From Panicum virgatum (taxonomy: Eukaryota > Streptophyta > Magnoliopsida > Poales > Poaceae), in NCBI RefSeq assembly GCF_016808335.1, contig NC_053148.1:18824933-18888932 (forward strand): a DNA stretch of 64,000 nt, read 5' to 3'. The translations under genes were made by a program, and so were the position numbers. Numbering within the stretch: position 1 is the first letter of the stretch; the number at the start of each line of letters is the position of its first letter. Of the stretch, positions 55,914 to 64,000 are shown in pieces. Below the pieces are notes generated by a model. That model saw only the letters and a list, made by a program, of their open reading frames with translations, made no database searches and was not told the origin of the DNA.

Positions 55914-58900
55914 TCAACTCCTGGATAGACTCTTCTGATCGGGTTCGTCTCCCTCTATTCTTTCCACCAGGGTACGGGCGAAGGGCTCGACCTCCTCTTC
56001 GATCTGATCTAGCTCAGCGTCGGTGTAATCGGCGGGATACCCCTGGGTCAGCTCGTCCAAGGCGATGTTGCTGTAGTGGCTACGGGCGACGGCGAAAGCG
56101 CGGTGCACTCCGTGGAATAACGCCTCGTCCGCTCGCCGGCGTAACGCCTCGACACCTTGAATAAGCTGACCAGGCAGCTGGCCCGAGTTGTCGGAGGGGG
56201 TGACACCAAGATCTCTCAGCAAAACCTGGATGCCAAGTTCTAGGTTGCTGAGGTTGCGAACCTAGATCTCCAAGCTCTGGCGCACCACGGTCAGGTCCGA
56301 CGCTAGCCTCTCAACCTCAGCATGAGCAACTGCAAATGCGTCACTACCAATCAAAGACAAGGAGGAAACTGGATACGCCTCACCCTTGCGAAAGGGAATA
56401 AGTGCATGAGCGATACAATGGAGCTCGATGCGCACAACCTCCTCCGACGCCATCGCCTCTGCAGTGGCCTTGTTGGCGATGTCGCGGTCCCGGATAGCTT
56501 CGTTCCGCTTCCCAATAGCAGCATCGCGCTCATGAGCCAGCTCTATCTGCGCTCTGATGGCGGTGTCCCGTTGCCCGTACGCGGTGTCGCGGTCATCCGA
56601 CATCTCATCACGCATTCGGACAGCGCGGTCTCGCTCCTGGATGGCGGTGTCGCACTCCGTGACCGCCGCCTCGCGGTCGCGCAGCGCGGCATCACAGGCG
56701 CGGATGGCGTCCTCGTGGTCCTTGTTGGCCCGCTCTCAGTCAGTGATGGCATCACGCGACACCACCACCGCCTGCTGATGTCCGCGCCGTGCCTCATCCC
56801 GCTCTTCACCAAGCTGGGCGATCTCTTCCTCCATCGCCTGGCACCGCTTCGACAGCGACTGATGTTCCGCGGCAAGCGCCCGATGCCGTCGCTCCTGGGA
56901 CTCTAGTTGCTGATCAGAACGAACAGAAAGGAAAACTCAACGCCCCCGATGGGCGAGAAATGTCAAGAAATCTCGACGGGTTCCAGCTAACTTATTGGCA
57001 CTGCTGGGGCGAGACCGGCTTGGACTATCTCCACCACAGACGCTATGGCACCCCTGAGACGATCCCAGTGTTTGGTTCATCTGTAGGGGGCGCCACCACG
57101 GTAGATTGGGGACCGCGTCCAACGATGCTCACGGCGAGGGAATCCCCGACCCCGTGGCCCGGCACCATAGGGTCGGGATGGGGTAGGGTCGGCTCCGCTG
57201 ACGTCTCTGGCAGAGGCAGGGCGGACGGCGCGACCTCCATAGTAGATGGCGCTGCATCCCCCGCCTCCGCGTCCTCCGGCATGACTGGGGGAGTGGGGGC
57301 CGCAAGGTCGGGCTTGGCACATTCACCCTCGCCAGCCGCAGGGTCCTCTTGCGCAGGCACCGCCGTCCGGCTCCACTAGGGGAATGTCCCGGGATCCCAC
57401 TTCAGGCGTGGCACCCGCGTCCTCCCTTGCATCGACGTCATCAGGAGAACTCAGAGTGATGATGACCGCCGCGACTGGAGGGGGTGATGCCTCAGGCTCA
57501 TGAATCTGCCACTCCGCCGACGATGGCTGGCCGGCGGAGGCGCTGGGGGCGTCACCGCTCGCACTCTCCACCATCGAAGATGTGGCCGTCAGAACGAAGG
57601 GTCTCCGGGAAAGGACTTTGGCGGGCATAACAGCTAGCGGGCCCCAAACACTTCCAGCCCTGAAGAGAAAGCCAAAAATTCATCGATAAAAGGGTTTTTA
57701 CGACAAACCCGAGAGGATGAAGATGCGAACGAAAGCCACTGACTGTGACGATGCCCACCGAGCCCACTTGGGGATGACACCCAATGGTGGGGACCCGGGC
57801 CCCTCTCGCCGCTTCCCCAGCACAGACTATGTGGGCGGAGGGGCGAGCATTTCCCTCTCGCTGCTTGAGGGGAGAAGAATCCTCCGCGGGCCGAGAGCAA
57901 TCGACGAGCTCCCGGCCGAGGTAGACATTTGGGGAGGACCCCTGACGATGAAGGGAGAGCCCGTGGGTCGGGACCCGGGGGATGCTCCTCATCGTCCTCC
58001 GCCATCAGGGCCGTCCAGTTAGCTCGTGGTCATCGCTCTCGTCATCATTGTCATCGCCGTCGTCGACCTCCTCGACGATCTCGCCGACCTTAGTGCGCCT
58101 AGCCTGGTCCCTCTTCCTCTCCTCGTGCTCGATGTTCCTCTTCTTCTTCCTCTCCTTCCTCTCCCTCATCTTTTCCGCAAGAATGCGGTTCGCCTTGTGC
58201 TGAGCCGCGTCCTCGGGCAAGGGTGGATGGGAGAGGCGGAACCCGAGATCGTCCTGCAGGCAACACAACACGAAGCCTAATTAAGAGGAAAAGGGGATCG
58301 AGGGAATCAAGACTGATCGAACCACCAGGGGACCCAGAGCGTACCATGCCAATCGCCCCGGAGTCCGGGAACATCACTGGATGTCCAGGATCCGGATACA
58401 TAGGAGCTTCCCCTGCAATTAACTCCCGAAGGCGCTGCTAGATCTCAGAGTTGCTAATCCTCTCCGTCAACAGCACCGTCTTGGCGAAGTCCTCCATCGA
58501 GGAATCGGACCGCATATGCCACAATGGGAGGCGTCGCGCCATGATCGGCGCGATCCTCCTGGCGTGGTAAGCACCGATAATGCTGGCCCCATCGAGGGCG
58601 TCGAAGAAATCCTGGAGCTTCTTGTGCTCATTCTTTGGTGGCCCATATTTCCACTATGGGATCTTCTCCTCGATTATCCACCCGGTGAAGCGAGGCAGCA
58701 GGGCGGTGCCGTTGTTCTTGACATAGGACCACTGGGCGTGCCACCCCTTGAGTGATGTTTTCAAGGGAATGCACATATAGCCTCTCGACCGGTTGCTCCT
58801 TCCCCCTCGAAGACAAATCCCCGCGCACCCTATTGGGGTGGGCACCAAGTCTTCTCCAACCTTTGCCTTTATCAGGTTGACAGTAAAGAAATACCGGAAT

Positions 58901-59331
58901 AGGTCGAAGACCGGAGGGACGCAAAGGAATCCCTCGCACAAGGAGATGAACGCCGAGATTTGCTGGATGCCGTTGGGGTTCAAGTGCTGCAACTCCACCT
59001 GGTAGTGGAACAGCAGATCTTGGAAGAAGTCGTGCGTCGGCGATGCGAAGCCCCGCTCATGGAAGTGAGCGAAGGACACGACGTAGCCCGGCGGCGGATT
59101 CGGCGGACACTCACTCCCGGGAAGGATCCACTCCTTCTCCTTGGTGAGGGGGCACAGGAGGCCTTTGGCCACCAGGCCGTTGAGGCGGGCGAGGGTGATG
59201 TCGAAACAAACCCAGTGACCACCGCTCGATATCTTGACGAATTTGGCGGACAGGAAGGCTCGGGGGCTCGGTGGCGCCGGCGGCGGAGTGGCTGCGGCGA
59301 GAACAATGACGTGGGAAGGTGAGAGATCTCT
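55914..59331 (-). pseudogene. Antisense gene 1 of the Tat element (putative gypsy-type transposon domain, coiled coil)
   Basis: On the minus strand the N-terminal region (59310 to about 58350) reads KISSGGHWVCFDITLARLN, PPGYVVSFAHFHERGF, FHYQVELQHLNPNGIQQ and PLWHMRSDSSMEDF. This resembles the uncharacterised 'putative gypsy type transposon' domain (Pfam PF04195, from memory). In-frame TAGs at 58656-58654 and 58440-58438 replace Trp-like positions. A GT-AG intron fits 58344-58254. The next exon is basic then acidic (RERKERKKKRNIEHEERKR; EEVDDGDDNDDESDD). After frameshifts and a Pro/Ala-rich linker (about 58005-57043) comes a RDxA-rich coiled coil (about 56912-56262) and a conserved-looking C-terminus to TGA at 55914. 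No in-frame ATG is visible near the start; CTG at about 59331 is at the expected place. Confidence 0.75.
58254..58344 (-). other. Putative intron in antisense gene 1 (91 nt)
   Basis: On the minus strand ATTGGCATG|GTACGC ends the first exon and TTGCCTGCAG|GACGATCTC starts the second. The size and borders suit a plant intron. Confidence 0.6.
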
Positions 59332-59391
59332 ACTCAGCTTTTCTCTTGCACGGAATAGGGAAACATGGGAGACTCCGCACCCGCCACCGCC

Positions 59392-59399
59392 TACTTATA
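59392..59399 (-). promoter_or_regulatory. TATA box for antisense gene 1
   Basis: Minus strand CCCTTATAAGTAGG, about 60 bp upstream of the start of the coding-like frame. It suggests an internal promoter opposing the LTR promoter. Confidence 0.6.
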
Positions 59400-59401
59400 A
59401 G

Positions 59402-60325
59402 GGGGAAGGAGATGAAGGCGGCTCGTCGCCTCGAATCTCACGACAACTGTTGTCAGTGCAACAGCTCCCCTCGTACGCCGTGACCCATCGAAATTGGGCC
59501 CACGATGCCCCGGTGCTAGGGCACAGATGAACAAGCCCGACAGTAAGAAGTTACTATGCTAACCCTGGTAGTTTTCTTCCACGATAGATGGGCCGCCACA
59601 CCGGCCCGCAAACTCCGACAGGTTTCAAAGCTGGCCCACCAACGGACTCGAAGCTGCCCTAGGAACATCACGATTGAGTCAGGGGCGGGGAATGGATGGG
59701 TCCCAGCGGCCAGAACCAGGTGGACACCCCGGGCGTCTGTTACCCGCGTTCGAGTCTCGGTATTTTCCCCGGCCTTGTTTTCCCCGGAAGGAAGGCCGTG
59801 AGCCATCGGGACCAACCGAACGGTCCTGATAACACCAAAGGTCGGGGACCGAGAACATGAGGGTCAGTCGCCAGCCGAGTCAAATCCGGGACCAGCTAAT
59901 GGAGCTCGGGGCCCCACTCGATCTCACCCGATAACAGCTCGCACGAGCATCCCCGTTTAGGCCGTCGATGGAGAACGGGGCATGTCTCGGCCCTACCCGC
60001 ATTTCCACGGAAAAAGCATGTACAGGGGAGTCCCGCAACGAACGCGGCATTACAGCTGAACCCGATCCTAAGGCGAACTATGGGTTGGGAACAAAAGGCT
60101 CGAGCGTAGGGTCACGAACAGATCGCGACCAAACCAAGCGCTCATTGTGCGTCCACGACTCACAGACCCATCTTAGCTCAAAGAAGAGAGATGAAAAGGG
60201 TCGAGACCCCGACGTTTACTAGAGCTGAACACAAAAGCACCATCTTCATTGTAGTATGGAATTTTTTACATGCGAGGGATACATCTTTACTGCTAATGCA
60301 CCTACGGCTAATAGCATTCCTAAGG
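59402..60325. other. Tat non-coding region between antisense genes
   Basis: GC-balanced, no sustained frame with recognisable protein similarity. It contains TGTTG-TCAGTG-CAACA (about 59449-59464). I cannot place an LTR border here. Confidence 0.4.
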
Positions 60326-60380
60326 CTAAGCCAAAGCAGAACTACTGCCTCCTCGGCGAAGCTCTCCAAAGATGTCGGGT

Positions 60381-60440
60381 GGAACTACCACGACACCATC
60401 AGGGGGGTAGGGCGGAACCACCACGACACCATCAGGGAGC
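60381..60440. repeat. 33-bp tandem duplication in antisense gene 2
   Basis: ggaac(t/c)accacgacaccat starts at 60381 and 60414. The 33-bp period keeps the minus frame and encodes two PPDGVVVVPP-like units. Confidence 0.75.
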
Positions 60441-60862
60441 TCGAGGAGGGGCGACGGCCTGGGCTTCACCAGGACCGGGCCACGTGGTTCAGCACGTTGT
60501 CGACCTCAGTCGCGGCAGCGGCGGCGGCGTGCTCGGCGGCGACGTAGAACTCCTAGGCGAGCTCCTCCCATTCCTCCTCTGGAACAGTGTCGGGGATTCC
60601 AGGCGCCACCTCGCACAGGTCGCGCCCGGACTGGAGTTGCGCCGCCATGAGCGCCACGGCCACGCCGCAGTGCATCCCGAACTGGACCGCCCGGCGGACC
60701 TGGGCTAGGACGCTCCGCAGCCTTTCGACGGCCGCACCACCTGGCGTCCGTGTTAGGACGACGACACACAGTGCGTCGCCGTACAGGGCATCATAGTGCG
60801 CCTCGAGGATGGCGAAACGGCCCCTGAGCTCCTCGAGCTCGCGGCGCGGTCCTCCTCCATGT

Positions 60863-60943
60863 CTGCCCAGACTAGAAACGAATCGGTGAGGGCGCGCGCG
60901 GACACGAAGATGGTAAACGCCACAGTCAAACAGAAACACTTAC
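60863..60943 (-). other. Putative intron in antisense gene 2 (81 nt)
   Basis: Minus strand CCATGG|GTAAGTG to GTCTGGGCAG|ACATGG. Strong border matches. Confidence 0.6.
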
Positions 60944-62028
60944 CCATGGCGTAGGCGCAGGCGGCGTCCGTCTCGCCATGCGCCACGACTGTCTCCTCCT
61001 CGAACCTACTGAGGGCGGCCTCCGTTTCCCTCAGGCGGGAGCGTAGGCAGTCAATCTCCTGTGTCGCCGCGGAGTATCGCTCGCGCGCCTCCCTTCCCTC
61101 CCGCACGAGGTTGCGGATCTCCTGCCGGCGAGCCTCGCCGGAGTCTGCAAACAAGGATGTGTTGTCGATCGAAACCCACCGGGAGCAGTGAGAGGCAACA
61201 CGAAGAGCCGGCAGGTCGCCGGGGTGCTGGCAGGCACTGCTCCCTCGTCGACGGCCTACAATTCCGTCACGCACCCGGAGATTCCTGAGAATGTGGGGCG
61301 TGCCACCTGACCTATACCCGATCAGGAAGGTGCGTACGTGCCTACAACGATTTACCTGCATACACAAACACGTGGAAACGTAAGTCCGAGCCGTGGTCGG
61401 CTCCCCGGGACAACTCTTGCATCGGCTTTAAAGAGCCGATCAAGTCCCGGTGTCAGATTGGATCTGCATCTATCCAGATATTGGTAAATAAAGCAAATAA
61501 CTGTAAAGCTGCTTCAATTAAATCTAACTAATCTAATCCACGATGGTAAAAGCTTCACCGCTAGATCGGAACACCCTACACGTGATTGGGCCTAATAAAC
61601 GTAACAGATAACTAAACCATAACAAAAAACAGAGGCCTAAGAACTAGCAAGAGCCGATTCCCGGATCAATTCCCTGTTAAGACTAAAGCAAAGCATCTAA
61701 CATGCCACCGGATCATCCAACCCGTTTGCAAGGCCTAACCTAGCGGATATTACACCAACTCTTAAGAATAAGAGCAAACCATAACAGATTAGATCTATTA
61801 GATGGAAAAGAAGCAGAGTGTTGTCTCCGTGCAACTAATTCTTCACAACAAGAATTAGCATGAGATTGAAACGTGACTGCACGAAAAACAACATGATATT
61901 CGTAGATGATAAGCAACAAAGTACAATAGATCTACTAAAAGCCATGCTCCGAACATCAAGATAACTAGCATTACTCGCTATAAAAAATGCTTCAGTACGA
62001 GTAATACCAAGGTAAAAGCAAGAACAAC

Positions 62029-62061
62029 GCTGCCCTGATCGCAAGAAGCGATCAGGGCAGC
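62029..62061 (-). other. Perfect 14-bp stem, 5-nt loop hairpin
   Basis: GCTGCCCTGATCGC-AAGAA-GCGATCAGGGCAGC. It lies about 100 bp downstream of the minus-strand TATA, so it would be in the RNA leader. Confidence 0.9.
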
Positions 62062-62166
62062 ATGGCGCTTACTTGGATGAAACCCTAGAATTAGGGGTGG
62101 CGAAGCGTCGAGAATTGTTGTTTTCGGGACGTGATGATGTTTTTTTTATGAATAACACAGGGTACA

Positions 62167-62174
62167 TATTTATA
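62167..62174 (-). promoter_or_regulatory. TATA box of the minus-strand LTR
   Basis: Minus strand GGACTATAAATATG, about 205 bp from the LTR start. Confidence 0.6.
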
Positions 62175-62601
62175 GTCCGGAGACTTGGGAAATAATCTAA
62201 TTCTATCTTGTCCCGATCGGACTCTATCTCTAATCTTAAACTAAATCTAAAGATACACGGCCCATGTGGCCCAAGTGCTCATGCAGGAGCCGATTTACAA
62301 GCCTTCTTAAATCTTCTACTCTAAGCCCAACTTGCTTTCGGCCCATTAATTAACCCTGTTAATTTATGGCGATAACAGGAAGAGGAATGCGGGGACTCCG
62401 GGGAGGCCCCCCGACCTGCGATCCACTGCGCCACAGACTGCCCGGGACGGCGGGACGGTTCGCTAGCCTCCTCACCGGTGGCGCACTTGGTCCCGGCCAT
62501 GACGAACGGAGGAGATTGGAATTGAGGGAGGGGGCTGATCTTTTCTTTCTGAAACTGACGAGCGGCTCGAGTAGTGAAGAAAGTGCTAGAGGGATGAGGG
62601 G

Positions 62602-62609
62602 AATTTATA
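62602..62609 (-). promoter_or_regulatory. TATA box for antisense gene 2
   Basis: Minus strand CACCTATAAATTCCCC, about 100 bp upstream of the ATG at 62500. It lies directly beside the left end of the plus-strand LTR at 62612. Confidence 0.6.
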
Positions 62610-62611
62610 GG

Positions 62612-63796
62612 TGTTGACGGCTGTTAAGTCCTAAAATCAGCCATCAACTCCTGCAGCTTTTCATGTTCAATAATCACCTAACTTAGTTATAGGGCTTATG
62701 ACTAATCAAATTCTATGAGTTTTGGTGAATTATCATTTGCAGGCACCCACAACTGTAAAACAAGAAAAACACAAGTGAACAGAGAAGAAATGCAAGAATA
62801 TCTTGCACCTGTGTTTCAATGGGCACGACGAGGAAGATGCACCCAAGGATCAAGACCAGGGCCCACCTATCAGCTGTCCAGAGGATGGCAGGCCCAGGGG
62901 AGTGCCATTTAGGCTCGGCCGACCCCCTAGTGGGCCAAATCAGGCCCATCTTTCTACTGCAAATTCCCACGGCTCTCCTACATCTATTCCGGACATGCAT
63001 AGTACCACCTCGCAAGTCTAACCGCGGATCCACCTTTGGAGAGGCTACATAAGGAGGAGGAGAGCACCCCATTCAACACACCACCATCATGTAGAACTTG
63101 TGCTCCATTGCAAAGGCGAGGCGCTGCCTAGGCTAGTGCTTAGAGTAGCGGGAGGGTGAGGAGTAGTTCGGTGGGGCGGCGGCCTGCCGGCGCTCTTCTC
63201 CAACTTGTACCTCTACGGATGATGGCTTCCTCTTGTATGAGTAAGTTAGTATTTATGATTCTTGTATTGCATAGTACTTTTGTATGGGTGAGATCAATTC
63301 TCTTACTCGAGGGTTCGTCGCTAAGTATTTATACGGAGTGCTGTAGTTTGCTATGGGATATTAGACGTAGTTAGACTACAGTAGTAATCAGTAGTGTAGA
63401 CATGGTGTCTTGGATAAGGGTTACCTTCGTTTGCCTTCTATCCCACGGTCTGTGAGGTAGGCCACAGGTGGTGACAGCCCTGCTGTTCCTTAGTAGCCCT
63501 CCACGTTCGGATATAGCATTGAGCCGTTGGCGGGAGTCTTCTGACCATTTCAGGGGTAAGCTGGTGCCCGAAGCGAGTCTTACCCGAGAGATCGACCTTT
63601 AACTCATCTTTAGTGCTACCACAGGAATCCTCTCCAGCCTTGCCAATTAATCTTGGTGTGTCCTTGGACCGACTGAGTTAGGAGTTAGTGCACACACATT
63701 CCCTGTGGATACGATACCCTTGAATACTCACGGGTGAAAGCTACGATGGTATCCGTGTGCTTGCAGATCTAATTTGCATCGTTAAAATACCCAACA
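62612..63796 (+). repeat. Tat/Athila-like LTR (1185 bp), plus orientation
   Basis: TGTTGACGG to CCCAACA. The first 37 bp form a terminal hairpin: GTTGACGGCTG (62613-62623) with CAGCCATCAAC (62638-62648), one G-T pair. TATA-like TACATAAG is near 63046. The right third resembles the Athila LTR (gataccctt-gaatactc, gtgtgcttgc). It is followed by a PBS-like sequence, so it is probably the 5' LTR of an element extending beyond the window. It could instead be the 3' LTR of the Tat element. Confidence 0.7.
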
Positions 63797-64000
63797 AGCT
63801 TTCTGGTGCCATTCTAACTTCGAACCTAGTTGGTCCTCATATATTTTCAAAAACAAAAAAAAATCTGTTTTCTTTTTCTTTAGCTCTACCTTCACCCCTG
63901 CTACCCATTCTACCTTCACCTTGCATAGACTCCCTACCGACCGACATCCTCGATTTTAAGCAATAAGAGAAGGAGTCCATAGGTGCAGCATGTGCTAGAT
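63797..64000 (+). other. PBS-like site and element leader at window end
   Basis: tggtgccattctaacttc at 63804-63821 resembles a gypsy-type PBS (tggcgcc-) with mismatches. The rest is A/T- and C-rich leader with no coding signal. Confidence 0.5.

Larger units (their letters stand above)
61331..62377 (-). repeat. Probable solo LTR, minus orientation (1047 bp)
   Basis: On the minus strand it begins TGTTATCGCC and ends GTACGCA. GGAAG flanks it at 61325-61329 (plus one extra G) and 62378-62382. It carries TATAAATA at 62174-62167 (minus), a leader with a strong hairpin (62061-62029) and AT-rich sequence. It separates the first exon of antisense gene 2 from the rest. Alternatively it is an original promoter/intron segment of that gene; the imperfect left border keeps me cautious. 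Confidence 0.5.
60326..62500 (-). pseudogene. Antisense gene 2 (coiled-coil protein), interrupted
   Basis: Minus-strand ATG at 62500 opens MAGTKCATGEEASEPSRR and about 40 codons to 62383, where a probable LTR begins. Further on, 61144-60944 reads [19 protein letters not shown] and [18 protein letters not shown], a coiled coil. A GT-AG intron at 60943-60863 follows. The C-terminal part has ELEELRGRFAILEAHYDAL, GGAAVERLRSVLAQVRRAV and PDTVPEEEWEELA, then TAG (60555-60553), with coding-like sequence to about 60326 after a frameshift. Frameshifts occur near 60840. The layout (coiled coil, antisense, own TATA) parallels antisense gene 1. Function unknown. Confidence 0.6.

Noticed and set aside
59402..60325. 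A Tat 3' LTR starting near TGTTGTCAGTGCAACA (about 59449)
   Set aside because: No polypurine tract before it, no matching right end and no duplication found.

Overview
This window looks like nuclear DNA from a large, repeat-rich grass genome (Poaceae; panicoid is my guess from the LTR styles, not demonstrated). I see no convincing host gene, rRNA, tRNA or CRISPR. Essentially every stretch belongs to LTR retrotransposons of the Ty3/gypsy superfamily, stacked inside one another.

Layout. The oldest layer is a Tat-type element: end of RT, two RNase H regions and integrase at 37840-39988, integrase tail at 55047-55336, then an antisense gene region at about 55900-59400. An Athila-type gag/protease-only element (end at 37839, start left of the window) sits in the Tat pol. 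A Tekay/Del-type chromovirus (Tekay-A, 1-6236, 5' part off-window) sits in the Athila 5' LTR. A large non-autonomous element (LARD-A, 8552-32715, target duplication TGCTG) sits in the Athila gag. A second chromovirus (Tekay-B, 13834-29991, duplication CACCC) sits in the 3' LTR of LARD-A. A third (Tekay-C, 39989-55041, duplication AAGAG) sits in the Tat integrase. The right end (59400-64000) holds a second antisense gene, a probable minus-strand solo LTR (61331-62377) and a plus-strand LTR with a primer-binding-like site (62612-63821).

How the parts work. The chromoviruses carry gag, protease, RT, RNase H, integrase and a C-terminal chromodomain. All pol copies are broken by stops and frameshifts, many of them CAG to TAG, the mark expected from cytosine methylation at CHG sites. 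LARD-A has family-A LTRs and almost no internal region, so it must have moved in trans.

The most interesting signals are regulatory and accessory. (1) Inside the LTRs of all three chromovirus families I find two short reading-frame blocks with matching phase and splice-like borders (AG| at the 5' side, GAAG|GCAAG at the 3' side, then a pyrimidine-rich CAG|). They look like a split small acidic-protein gene embedded in the LTR, with a conserved hairpin just before the second block. (2) Tekay-B and Tekay-C each carry an accessory reading frame of about 300 codons upstream of gag. Both it and gag begin exactly at CAG|ATG, and a donor-like GAG|GTA(A/T)G lies in the leader. A covarying hairpin follows that donor. 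This resembles the donor, packaging-signal and subgenomic-mRNA layout of retroviruses. (3) LARD-A has LTRs that have absorbed 325 bp of the 3' end of pol. These are sequence-based inferences; none has been tested here.
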